Positions 1 through 6,143 of a stretch of DNA of 7,724 nt are shown here, piece by piece. The stretch lies in assembly GCA_023417285.1 (NCBI GenBank), contig JAEZFR010000515.1, forward strand, positions 1-7,724, in the 5' to 3' direction. Within the stretch, counting starts at the first letter, position 1; each line of letters starts with the position of its first letter. The DNA is from Bacillota bacterium (GTDB lineage: Bacteria > Bacillota > Clostridia > Acetivibrionales > DSM-1351). A model generated the notes under the pieces. It was not told the origin of the DNA and searched no databases. It saw only the letters and a program-made list of their open reading frames with translations. The translations under genes were made by a program, and so were the position numbers.

Positions 1-540
1 GTAACAGCCCTTGCGAAAATGATCAACAAAAAGGTTGATATGGCAGTACCCAAGGTTAAGATTATGGGCTTCAAAGAAGTGAGCAAGATTTTAGGTGGGG
101 AAGAGATCGAGGTTATCGGTATTTTACTCAACGTTTCTGGTGATTTATCAGGAAACATGATGTTCACTTTGGATATACGAGCTGCAAGAACTCTAGTAAA
201 CATTTTGCTAGGAGATGAAACTAAAACCAGCTTAGAATTTGACGAAATGGAATTATCAGCGCTAAAAGAAATAGGCAATATATTGACTGCATCGTACTTG
301 TCAGCTTTGTCTACTTTAACAAGTTTGAAGATACTACCATCAGTTCCTGAATTAGCTAAAGACATGGCGGGGGCTATATTGAGTGTACCTGCTATAGAGT
401 TTGGAAAGGTAGGAGATTCCGTGCTTTACATTGAGACAGAGTTCAGTGAGGGTATTACTAAAGTTTTAGGTGACTTCCTACTGATTCCAGATGTCGAATC
501 TTATGACGTATTATTGAAAGCATTAGGAGTTATAGATTAA
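1..540 (+). CDS. cheC: CheC, CheY-P phosphatase (5' end cut by window edge)
   Basis: CheC dephosphorylates CheY-P in the cytoplasm and partners CheD in the adaptation system of Bacillus/Thermotoga-type chemotaxis. The reading frame is open from base 1 (visible start VTALAKM). This is the tail of the first phosphatase helix that CheC proteins carry near their N-terminus, so the ATG at 19 is internal and about 25-30 residues lie upstream of the window. The second active site is intact. Counting from base 1, it reads S86-x3-E90-x2-N93-x22-P116, exactly the CheC/CheX/FliY spacing, with the E-I-G-N core at bases 268-279. The first site's E and N are outside the window. The hydrophobic N-KKVDM-VPKVKI stretch and the LGGEE turn are also CheC-like. 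The 179 visible residues plus the missing part fit the usual length of about 205. The cheD start follows one base after the stop, so the two are almost certainly co-translated. FliY is unlikely because no C-terminal FliN-like domain follows. Confidence 0.95.
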   Translation, partial: VTALAKMINKKVDMAVPKVKIMGFKEVSKILGGEEIEVIGILLNVSGDLSGNMMFTLDIRAARTLVNILLGDETKTSLEFDEMELSALKEIGNILTASYLSALSTLTSLKILPSVPELAKDMAGAILSVPAIEFGKVGDSVLYIETEFSEGITKVLGDFLLIPDVESYDVLLKALGVID

Positions 541-541
541 A

Positions 542-1030
542 ATGGATATTAATGTAATTAAGGTTGGGATGGCTGATTTGAATTGCGCATACCATCCTTG
601 TATAATAACAACCCTGGGACTTGGATCCTGCGTTGGTGTTGCATTATATGACCCTACAACAAAGATTGTGGGGTTGGCTCATGTAATGTTACCTAGCAGT
701 GAACAGGCAAAGTATAATAGTAATGTTGCTAAGTTCGCAGATACTGCGATTGTTAAGCTAGTAGAGGACATGATAAAGATGGGTGCTAGAAAAGAGCGAA
801 TCTTTGCCAAATTAGCTGGCGGAGCACAGATGTTCTTATTTAGTCAAGGCTCAGACTTAATGCGCATAGGCTACAGAAATGTTATGGCCTCTAAAGAAGC
901 TCTTCAGAAATTGAAGATTCCAATCATATCTGAAGACACAGGAGGTAATTATGGACGTACCATTGAGCTATGCTCAGAGGACGGCAAACTAATGATCAAA
1001 ACCATTGGTTTCGGAATTAAGCAAATATAG
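542..1030 (+). CDS. cheD: CheD, chemoreceptor glutamine deamidase
   Basis: CheD deamidates specific glutamines of methyl-accepting chemotaxis proteins and also binds CheC, stimulating its phosphatase activity. The 162-residue length is normal for the family. The cysteine-hydrolase triad is visible: T24 and C30 in the TLGLGSCVGVALYD motif, and H47 in GLAHVMLP. The spacing equals that of the Thermotoga maritima enzyme (T21, C27, H44) shifted by three residues. Downstream, the KLAGGAQMF segment and the C-terminal EDTGGNYGRTIEL segment are also typical of the family. The ATG at 542 lies one base after the cheC stop. An AGGAG at 525-529 inside cheC serves as ribosome binding site, so translational coupling is likely. 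Nothing looks damaged. Function is assigned from motif identity and the cheC neighbour. Confidence 0.96.
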   Translation: MDINVIKVGMADLNCAYHPCIITTLGLGSCVGVALYDPTTKIVGLAHVMLPSSEQAKYNSNVAKFADTAIVKLVEDMIKMGARKERIFAKLAGGAQMFLFSQGSDLMRIGYRNVMASKEALQKLKIPIISEDTGGNYGRTIELCSEDGKLMIKTIGFGIKQI

Positions 1031-1070
1031 TATGTTAGAATTATAAATAAATAGCGTCTCGAGGACTAAT

Positions 1071-1421
1071 ATGGATAAAATTGCAAAAATACCATTAATA
1101 TTGGCTTTGTTATCAGCTATTATTACTGGGTTTTTCTGTTCTATTAATAAATATGATACCAATCAAACCTGCATGAGAATGATTATAGCAATGCTGGTGT
1201 TTTACATATTGGGAATTATTATTAAATCAACTATAACAGGTATATTTGAAGAGATTGAGAAGACTCGTTTAGAGAATGAAAAGAAAGAGAATGAAGAGAA
1301 AGCCAAAAACGATAAGCAAGTAAATGAAAACGTTGGTACCAAACTGGATTTATTAGCAGGAGATGATGATTTTCAGGCTCTTGAACTCTCAAAGGCTATA
1401 AAAACAACACTAAGTGAGTGA
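1071..1421 (+). CDS. Two-pass membrane protein of unknown function in the motility operon
   Basis: I do not recognise a named family for this 116-residue protein. It has two hydrophobic segments, about residues 6-24 and 36-54, joined by a short polar loop containing NKYDTNQT. A strongly charged, coiled-coil-like E/K segment follows at about 58-86, then a short tail with an acidic GDDDF motif and an amphipathic LELSKAIKTTL end. Lysines next to both membrane segments predict that both termini are cytoplasmic, leaving the charged tail inside the cell. The start is supported by GAGGA at 1061-1065, five bases before the ATG. It sits 40 bases after cheD and 27 bases before sigD. From memory, small proteins of this shape occur between cheD and sigD in other clostridia, which would suggest a motility-linked role. 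Function is unknown; that it is a real gene is well supported by its position and ribosome binding site. Confidence 0.82.
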   Translation: MDKIAKIPLILALLSAIITGFFCSINKYDTNQTCMRMIIAMLVFYILGIIIKSTITGIFEEIEKTRLENEKKENEEKAKNDKQVNENVGTKLDLLAGDDDFQALELSKAIKTTLSE

Positions 1422-1448
1422 TAATTGCCAGTTAATTGGAGGAAGTAA

Positions 1449-2213
1449 ATGACAGGAGAAATATCAAAACAACTTTGGAAAAACTTCATAGAAACGCGAA
1501 GTCCTGCAATTAAAGAACAAATAATTAATGAGTATGCTTATTTAATAAAATATGTTGCTGGTAGACTTTCCATGTATTTCGGTTCAAATGTTGAATTTGA
1601 TGACCTAGTTGGTTATGGTGCTTTTGGATTAATTGATGCAATAGATAAATTTGATATAAACAAAGGTGTTAAATTTGAAACATATGCCTCTTTAAGAATC
1701 AGGGGCTCAATTATAGATAGCATTAGGGATTTAGATTGGGTTCCGAGGTCACTGAGACAAAAAAACAAAGAATTAGAAAAGGTATATGCAGAGTTGGAAA
1801 ATGATATGGGACACTCTGCTAGTGATAAAGAAGTTGCAGAGAAACTAGGTATTAGCATGGAGGATTTCTATAAGCTTTTAAATGACGTAAATGTATCATC
1901 AATGATGTCATTAGAAGAGTTTATGGAGCAGAATTACGAGCGAGGGCTGGGAATACCTAGTGAGAATTTAGAAGATAAGCCAGAGGACTATGTACAGAAT
2001 TCAGAACTTAAACAAATACTAGCAGATGCAATAAATAAGCTTCCTGAAAAGGAGAAAACAGTTATATCCTTTTATTACTTAGAAGAGCTAACGCTTAAAG
2101 AGATTAGTGCAATAATGAATGTAACTGAATCAAGAATATCTCAGCTACATACTAAAGCTTTGTTAAGGATGAGGGGGAAGCTTGGACGTCATAAAATAAT
2201 GTTAGAAGCATAA
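1449..2213 (+). CDS. sigD: RNA polymerase sigma factor SigD/FliA (sigma-28 family)
   Basis: This is an alternative sigma factor of the sigma-28 (FliA/WhiG/SigD) group. It binds core RNA polymerase and directs transcription of late flagellar, chemotaxis and autolysin genes. The 254-residue length is typical. Region 2 spans about residues 27-97 and contains the core-binding and -10 recognition block FDDLVGYGAFGLIDAIDKFD, followed by KFETYASLRIRGSIIDSIRD. The DWVPRSLR motif at 96-103 is a hallmark of this group. Region 3 covers about 104-180. Region 4 covers about 185-245 and carries the -35-binding helix-turn-helix (LTLKEISAIMNVTESRISQLH). A strong site, GGAGGAAG at 1438-1445, lies four bases before the ATG. 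No anti-sigma FlgM gene is visible here. Its operon position after cheC-cheD and before fapA matches other motile Firmicutes. It could be named fliA or whiG in other schemes. Confidence 0.97.
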   Translation: MTGEISKQLWKNFIETRSPAIKEQIINEYAYLIKYVAGRLSMYFGSNVEFDDLVGYGAFGLIDAIDKFDINKGVKFETYASLRIRGSIIDSIRDLDWVPRSLRQKNKELEKVYAELENDMGHSASDKEVAEKLGISMEDFYKLLNDVNVSSMMSLEEFMEQNYERGLGIPSENLEDKPEDYVQNSELKQILADAINKLPEKEKTVISFYYLEELTLKEISAIMNVTESRISQLHTKALLRMRGKLGRHKIMLEA

Positions 2214-2224
2214 AAGGAGATATT

Positions 2225-3613
2225 ATGTCTGATAAGTCTGAATCAAGAATTAGCGTTACAATTTCTAATGATGAATTAAAAGCATATATTACTGTTTACC
2301 GCAGAGAAGACAATACTGCCCTCTCTAAAGAGGAGGTACTTGAGGCTCTTAAGGCACAGAATGTTGTTTATGGTTTGAAGCTTGATGTGTTTAATGATTT
2401 GATACAAAACCCCGTTTACGATCAGCCTGTTTGTATTGCAGAGGGAACTCCAGCAGTAAATGGACAGAATGGGTCGGTTAACTATTTATTCAATACAAAT
2501 GCAGATGGTAAGCCTACAATACTAGAAGACGGAAGAATTGATTATAGAGAATTAAATCTTATTCAAAGTGTGACTAAAGGACAGATTTTGTGCACTATGA
2601 AACCACCTATACAAGGCACTCCAGGAAGAACGGTTAAAAACAGAGTCATTAATGCTGTGAATGGGAGGCCTGTACTAGTACCTAAAGGAAAGAATGTTTC
2701 AATAGGTCCTGACGGGAAAAGCCTAGTAGCTAACATCGATGGTGAAGTTGAACTACAGGAAAATGGGCTTATTAGTGTATATGCATGCCATGAGGTTCCA
2801 GCTGATGTAGACAATACCACTGGCAACATTTGCTTTGTTGGAAACGTAATAGTTAGGGGAAACGTACTGTCAGGTTTTTCAATCGAAGCTGGCGGAAATG
2901 TTGAAGTCATGGGTGTTGTAGAGGGAGCAACAATAAAAGCTGGCGGGAATATTGTATTACGTAGGGGCATGCAGGGAGTGGGAAAAGGTGTGCTTATTAG
3001 TGGGGGTAATATTATCGCGAGATATATAGAATACAGCAATATAGAGGCTGAAAGTATTCAATCCGAAGCTATTATGCATAGTAATGTTAAGTGTAGGAAT
3101 AAGTTAGAGCTTATTGGTAAAAAGGGGCTTCTTGTTGGTGGTACCTGCCGGGCAGGTAAGCTGATATCCGCAAAGGTTATAGGCTCCCATATGGCAACAG
3201 CAACAGATATCGAGGTTGGTACTGATCCAACGGTCAGAGAACGCCTCAAAAAGGCAAAAGAAGAGGTTACTGCTATGAGCTCGGATATATTCAAATCGGA
3301 TCAAGCTATAACTATATTAAAAAAGCTTGAGAATTCAGGAGCACTTTCAGCGGAAAAACAGGATGTTTTACAAAAGAGCATAAGAACTAAGATACTTCTT
3401 TCTTCAAAGCTTGAAGAAACTAAGCAAGAAATTGCTGCTCTTGAAGAAACGCTTCAGCAGGAAGGGACAGGCAAAGTAAAAGCTTCAGGTTATATATACC
3501 CTGGAGTAAAGGTATCTATTGGTTCGTGTATGATGTATGTAAAAGAGGTTCTTCAGTACTGTTCGCTGTACAGAGATGGGGCGGACGTTAGGATTGGGAG
3601 CTATGACAGATAG
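2225..3613 (+). CDS. fapA: FapA-family (DUF342) polymer-like beta-solenoid protein
   Basis: A 462-residue member of the DUF342/FapA family (flagellar assembly protein A), cytoplasmic with no signal peptide. The N-terminal portion, about residues 1-85, is a mixed alpha/beta region. About 100-160 holds the linker with the family-typical KGQILCTMKPPIQGTPG stretch. About 185-330 is a series of short G-rich turns (GNVIVRGNV, AGGNVEVMGVVEGA, AGGNIVLRRGMQG, SGGNIIARYIE, HSNVKCRN) expected to wind into a right-handed beta-helix. A charged coiled-coil segment covers about 340-425, and a small beta end (ASGYIYPGVKVSIG) closes the protein. In Vibrio a relative affects flagellation; the biochemical role in clostridia is not settled. 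The ribosome binding site AAAGGAG (2213-2219) overlaps the sigD stop, so the two genes are likely coupled. The gene looks complete. Confidence 0.93.
   Translation: MSDKSESRISVTISNDELKAYITVYRREDNTALSKEEVLEALKAQNVVYGLKLDVFNDLIQNPVYDQPVCIAEGTPAVNGQNGSVNYLFNTNADGKPTILEDGRIDYRELNLIQSVTKGQILCTMKPPIQGTPGRTVKNRVINAVNGRPVLVPKGKNVSIGPDGKSLVANIDGEVELQENGLISVYACHEVPADVDNTTGNICFVGNVIVRGNVLSGFSIEAGGNVEVMGVVEGATIKAGGNIVLRRGMQGVGKGVLISGGNIIARYIEYSNIEAESIQSEAIMHSNVKCRNKLELIGKKGLLVGGTCRAGKLISAKVIGSHMATATDIEVGTDPTVRERLKKAKEEVTAMSSDIFKSDQAITILKKLENSGALSAEKQDVLQKSIRTKILLSSKLEETKQEIAALEETLQQEGTGKVKASGYIYPGVKVSIGSCMMYVKEVLQYCSLYRDGADVRIGSYDR
3142..3158 (+). repeat. GC-rich perfect palindrome inside fapA
   Basis: TACCTGCCGGGCAGGTA has 8-base arms around one central G. 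It lies within the coding sequence for the GGTCRAGKL turn of the beta-helix. As RNA it could form a 6-bp stem with a 5-base loop. It is unusually GC-rich for this window. It may be chance, since the codons are ordinary. Confidence 0.6.
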
Positions 3614-3628
3614 AACTATTTTATAGTA

Positions 3629-3633
3629 GGGGG
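3629..3633 (+). promoter_or_regulatory. Ribosome binding site fixing the start at 3642
   Basis: The run GGGGGTGA (3629-3636) matches the GGAGGTGA Shine-Dalgarno consensus with one mismatch. Its core lies eight bases before the ATG at 3642. The in-frame GTG at 3633 is part of this site and therefore cannot sensibly be the start. Confidence 0.75.
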
Positions 3634-3641
3634 TGAGGTTT

Positions 3642-3926
3642 ATGTCTATAAAGCCACTGGATTTTCAGGTTATGATCCCCAAATCATCAGAAGTATCCAG
3701 AATTCAACACGATGAGGTTGCAAAAAACCAGGTGGTACAACAACAGCAGGCTGAAACCAATCAGCAGAAAATTAATCAAAATCTCAAACAGGTATCCAAA
3801 AGAGAAAATATCCAAAAGGGACGTATCGAAGAGAGGCAACCAAAGGATAGACAAACCAATCAGGACAAAAAGAAAAAGCAACAAAAACCCGAAGAAGGTC
3901 ACCCTACAATAGATATAAAGATTTAA
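3642..3926 (+). CDS. Small Q/K-rich hydrophilic protein of unknown function
   Basis: A 94-residue protein with no recognised domain. The N-terminus MSIKPLDFQVMIPKSSEVSRI is the only part with mixed hydrophobic character. The rest is very hydrophilic, rich in Q, K, N and E, with a glutamine run at about residues 34-37 and a lysine-rich block (KDRQTNQDKKKKQQK) before a short TIDIKI end. It has no membrane segment or signal peptide. Most of it is probably helical or disordered. I chose ATG 3642 over the in-frame GTG at 3633, which lies inside the ribosome binding site. It sits 28 bases after fapA, and its stop overlaps a possible but unlikely ATG of the next gene. From memory, similar short proteins with a conserved SIKP-D-QVMIP start occur at this place in other clostridial motility operons. 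The conserved N-terminal peptide with a variable tail suggests a docking peptide, which is inference. Confidence 0.78.
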   Translation: MSIKPLDFQVMIPKSSEVSRIQHDEVAKNQVVQQQQAETNQQKINQNLKQVSKRENIQKGRIEERQPKDRQTNQDKKKKQQKPEEGHPTIDIKI

Positions 3927-3952
3927 TGAATAATATTACATATGAAAAAACC

Positions 3953-3957
3953 GGAGG
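3953..3957 (+). promoter_or_regulatory. Ribosome binding site fixing the start at 3962
   Basis: GGAGG lies four bases before the ATG at 3962. The earlier in-frame ATG at 3926 has only AT-rich sequence before it and no recognisable site, which favours the later start. Confidence 0.75.
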
Positions 3958-3961
3958 AATT

Positions 3962-5083
3962 ATGGAAGCATTCTATGTCTGCATGATTTTTTTAGGCTCG
4001 ATACTGGTTCTAGTATCACTTTTCTTTTCAATAATGGATAAGGTAAATGGAAAAGACTTTTTTACTGAGTTTGACAGAAAAAAGGACGAAATGTTTACTC
4101 TAATTGCTGATGCGGAAGAAATGATTCAGGAGCTCAATAAAATGTCTGACTATGTTATAGGGACAATTTCAGATAAAAGTCAAGAATTGATACAATTACA
4201 CAATAGCGAAGCAAGAATAAAAGGCAATACCTATGATGTTTCTAAAACAGATAAATCAAATGTCATAAATGAAAACAAATCAGATGTGATAAATACAAAC
4301 AAATCAAATGTGATAAATGCTAACAAATCAGATGTGATAGATGCTAACAAATCAGATGTGATAAATTCTAACAAATCAAATGTGATAAATGCAAATAAAT
4401 CAAACGCCACTAATGCAAACAAACCAAATATTACAGATGATTCAAATGTAACAGTTAAATCGAATGTAACAAATAAATCGAATGTAACAGATAAATCAGA
4501 TGTAGCAAAAGCAGATAAATATATTGTAAGCGAAGCCAAAAAATCAAATGTAAAAGAGGTACATGCTGCAAAGTCATATAAGGTAGACGCAGCCAATAAG
4601 GTAAATTCTGAAAAGAAAGCCAGTCAAAATTCCTCTAATATAATGGTTACTGCAAAAGAGGAAAATGTGAATGAAATAGATACGGATAGTAAAGTAGATA
4701 GTATAGAAGCGGTTGAAGATACGATAGAGATAAGCAAGCAAGAGTTAAGCAAACTCCAGAGCGTATCGGTATCTCTGCATGATGGCACCCAAGCGCAGCA
4801 GATAAACACATACCAGCAGTCTCCGGTGCAATTGAATGAGTATCAACATAAAGTGCTTATTAGTGAACAAAAGCATGAAGATAATAAAACTGCTCAACAC
4901 ACTGCTCCTTCATACAACAAAACGTCAAGCAGGTCTATAGACAATATTTCTAGTTTAGGTGTGAATGAAAAGAGGAGAGAAGCATTAATCCTAATTCAAA
5001 AAGGATTAAGCAATACGGAGATATCTGGCTTATTAAAAATTGGTAAGGGTGAGGTTGCATTATTAAGAGGCCTTAACAAGTAG
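3962..5083 (+). CDS. Single-pass membrane protein with repeat linker and C-terminal HTH-like domain (DUF6115-like)
   Basis: A 373-residue protein in four parts. Residues about 4-25 form a hydrophobic membrane anchor (FYVCMIFLGSILVLVSLFF). Residues about 35-85 form a charged, coiled-coil-like segment. Residues 98 to about 165 form a tandem-repeat linker of KSNVINAN-type octapeptides grading into KSNVTN hexapeptides, followed by a long low-complexity K/N/S/E/Q stretch. Residues about 338-373 are a compact helical end, RREALILIQKGLSNTEISGL plus KIGKGEVALLRGL, shaped like a helix-turn-helix. Anchor and HTH-like end recall the DUF6115 family found in clostridial motility operons; this assignment is from memory. 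Lysines directly after the anchor predict that the C-terminal part is cytoplasmic. The longer ORF from ATG 3926 would add 12 polar residues with no ribosome binding site, so the start is put at 3962. Whether the end binds DNA or protein cannot be told. The gene is complete. Confidence 0.82.
   Translation: MEAFYVCMIFLGSILVLVSLFFSIMDKVNGKDFFTEFDRKKDEMFTLIADAEEMIQELNKMSDYVIGTISDKSQELIQLHNSEARIKGNTYDVSKTDKSNVINENKSDVINTNKSNVINANKSDVIDANKSDVINSNKSNVINANKSNATNANKPNITDDSNVTVKSNVTNKSNVTDKSDVAKADKYIVSEAKKSNVKEVHAAKSYKVDAANKVNSEKKASQNSSNIMVTAKEENVNEIDTDSKVDSIEAVEDTIEISKQELSKLQSVSVSLHDGTQAQQINTYQQSPVQLNEYQHKVLISEQKHEDNKTAQHTAPSYNKTSSRSIDNISSLGVNEKRREALILIQKGLSNTEISGLLKIGKGEVALLRGLNK
4253..4420 (+). repeat. 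Seven tandem 24-base coding repeats
   Basis: Seven consecutive 24-base units, each encoding a KS(N/D)VI(N/D)xN-type octapeptide, lie in frame in the membrane protein gene. Units begin at 4253, 4277, 4301, 4325, 4349, 4373 and 4397. Units 2 to 6 are nearly identical at DNA level, while 1 and 7 are diverged (KSNVINEN, KSNATNAN). High DNA identity including wobble bases points to recent expansion by slippage or unequal crossing-over. All unit lengths are multiples of three, so changes in copy number would keep the frame. Confidence 0.95.
4457..4492 (+). repeat. Two tandem 18-base coding repeats
   Basis: Two in-frame 18-base units encode KSNVTN and KSNVTD, flanked by partial copies (SNVTV before, KSDVAKAD after). 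They look like a shortened derivative of the octapeptide repeat just upstream. Confidence 0.85.
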
Positions 5084-5156
5084 TTATATCTGATAATATT
5101 GTTATTGGTAAGTTTATTAATAATATCAAACACTAAAGAAATAAGGTGCAAAGTAA

Positions 5157-5789
5157 ATGAGAAAAACACATGGCAGAAGCATTGCTCTTGGCATAGGAAT
5201 AGGAATGATTATAACTTCCATAGCTGGAATGATTTTTACTACGGGCACAAAAGAGGAAATGACAAAGGAAGAAATAATTTCATTGGCAAAGAGCTATGGA
5301 ATGATTGAAAAGACACCGTTGATAATACCAAATAGCTCTAGTTCAGCTATTTCGGGCAATAGTGTTTCACTGGATACTACTAAGGATTCTACTAAGGGTT
5401 CTACTAATGATAATATAAAGGATTCCGATAAAGATTCTACAAAAGATTCTGCTAATGATTCTACAAATGATACTACAAAAGATTCTACAAACAACGGTGC
5501 TTTAACCGGGGCGTCAATTGATAAATCTCCCACAGATTCAGAAGATACTGCTCAAAACAATAGCTCTATGAACAACCAACGCAATATTCAGATTGTTATA
5601 GCTGATGGAGCCAAATCTCAGCACGTTATAAGGGAGCTGTTAGAAAAGGGCATTATTACTAGTGAACGAGATATGATAGCTACTTTTGATAAGTATAATG
5701 CCAGCACAAAGATAAACATTGGCAAGTTTATGTTCAAAAAGAATGAGGATTTGGACTATATTGTAAAAACGATATGTGGAATAAAGTAA
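5157..5789 (+). CDS. Membrane-anchored protein with MltG-like C-terminal domain, no transglycosylase domain
   Basis: A 210-residue protein. A short basic N-terminus (MRKTHGR) precedes a hydrophobic anchor at about residues 8-28, predicting an outside C-terminus. A short conserved-looking helix follows (TKEEIISLAKSYGMIE, about 36-51). Residues 73-112 are a tetrapeptide repeat linker rich in D, S, T and K. The C-terminal 67 residues (from about 144) read like the LysM-like entry domain of MltG endolytic transglycosylases: a beta strand IQIVIADGAK, then a helix with RELLEKGIITSERDM, then the INIGKFMFKKNEDLDYIVK end. The catalytic YceG domain of MltG is absent, so no enzyme activity is expected. 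Start ATG 5157 has AAGGTG at 5143-5148, eight bases upstream. It lies 73 bases after the previous gene and seems to be the last gene of the operon. Function is unknown; binding to cell-wall glycan is a plausible inference. Confidence 0.82.
   Translation: MRKTHGRSIALGIGIGMIITSIAGMIFTTGTKEEMTKEEIISLAKSYGMIEKTPLIIPNSSSSAISGNSVSLDTTKDSTKGSTNDNIKDSDKDSTKDSANDSTNDTTKDSTNNGALTGASIDKSPTDSEDTAQNNSSMNNQRNIQIVIADGAKSQHVIRELLEKGIITSERDMIATFDKYNASTKINIGKFMFKKNEDLDYIVKTICGIK
5373..5492 (+). repeat. Ten tandem 12-base coding repeats (DSTK/DSTN type)
   Basis: Ten in-frame 12-base units encode DTTK, DSTK, GSTN, DNIK, DSDK, DSTK, DSAN, DSTN, DTTK and DSTN. The DNA units share a GATTCTACAAAG-like pattern. The tract forms a flexible hydrophilic spacer between anchor and C-terminal domain, resembling wall-spanning linkers. 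Confidence 0.92.
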
Positions 5790-6055
5790 TTAAAAATAAA
5801 AAGTATAAGTGTTTGAAATAATAGATTGTTACTGTTTAAAAGCCTTATAAAATCCTAATAATAATATTAGAAAACAATCCCAAAAACCTTAAAAGACGCT
5901 GCTAAAAATTAAAAAAAACATTGTAGTATAATTAAAAAAAGATATTGATTTGTAATATGTTATGTGTTAATATAGTTAAGCGGTTAGCTTTAGAGCCTAT
6001 TTCACTATAATTCAAATGGTGAATACGATACAATACCGTAGGTAAAAGTGAATAT
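5790..6055 (+). other. Intergenic region between motility operon and tRNA-Leu
   Basis: AT-rich non-coding stretch. I see no convincing intrinsic terminator for the operon. There is only an AT-rich hairpin CTAATA-ATAA-TATTAG (5855-5870) nested in wider arms GATTGTT/AACAATC (5824-5830, 5873-5879), with no T-run after it. Operon transcripts may therefore read into the tRNA and stop at the hairpin near 6181. Possible -10 boxes are seen at 5927-5932, 5968-5973 and 6006-6011. Confidence 0.6.
5945..5973 (+). promoter_or_regulatory. Candidate sigma-A promoter for the tRNA-Leu gene
   Basis: A -35-like TTGATT (5945-5950), a 17-base spacer and a -10-like TAATAT (5968-5973) preceded by an extended -10 TG (5965-5966). 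An A-rich tract lies just upstream. The transcript would have a leader of about 75 bases before the tRNA. A TATAAT at 6006-6011 with a weak -35 (TTAGCT, 16-base spacer) is an alternative that would give a shorter leader. Confidence 0.45.
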
Positions 6056-6142
6056 GGGGATGTGATGGAACTGGCAGACGTAGCGGACTCAAAATCCGCC
6101 GATAGTGATATCGTGTGGGTTCGACTCCCACCATCCCCACCA
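6056..6142 (+). tRNA. tRNA-Leu (anticodon CAA)
   Basis: Complete 87-base class II tRNA reading UUG. The acceptor stem GGGGATG (6056-6062) pairs with CATCCCC (6132-6138). The D-loop has the usual GG pair. The anticodon stem GCGGA/TCCGC encloses the loop CTCAAAA, giving anticodon CAA. A long variable arm (CGATAG-TGAT-ATCG type) is as expected for leucine. The T arm is GTGGG-TTCGACT-CCCAC (6115-6131). The discriminator is A6139 and the CCA at 6140-6142 is encoded. Confidence 0.97.
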
Positions 6143-6143
6143 C

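Noticed and set aside
19..21. ATG as the cheC start
   Set aside because: The frame is open to base 1 and the residues before it (VTALAK) belong to a conserved CheC helix, so this Met is internal.
2563..3039. Minus-strand ORF of 158 residues opposite fapA
   Set aside because: Opposite a clear beta-helix coding region; proline/serine-rich composition typical of an antisense shadow.
3399..3419. Hairpin TTTCTTCAA-AGC-TTGAAGAAA inside fapA as a terminator
   Set aside because: AT-rich 9-bp stem with no T-run after it, in the middle of an intact coding sequence encoding a coiled coil.
4253..4492. CRISPR array
   Set aside because: The repeats are directly adjacent without unique spacers and encode an in-frame repetitive peptide.
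4231..4596. Minus-strand ORF of 121 residues with repeating F-D-L-F segments
   Set aside because: It is the antisense of the 24-base coding repeats; the open frame follows from the repeat, and it has no own ribosome binding site.
5099..5308. Plus-strand ORF of 69 residues overlapping the start of the MltG-like gene
   Set aside because: Overlaps a better-supported gene in another frame; weak start context and no recognisable features.
5294..5533. Minus-strand ORF with repeated VESL/VESFV units
   Set aside because: Antisense of the 12-base DSTK repeat of the MltG-like gene.
6098..6105. GCCGATAG resembling a sigma-D -10 box
   Set aside because: It lies in the anticodon stem and variable arm of tRNA-Leu, and no TAAA -35 box stands 14-16 bases upstream.
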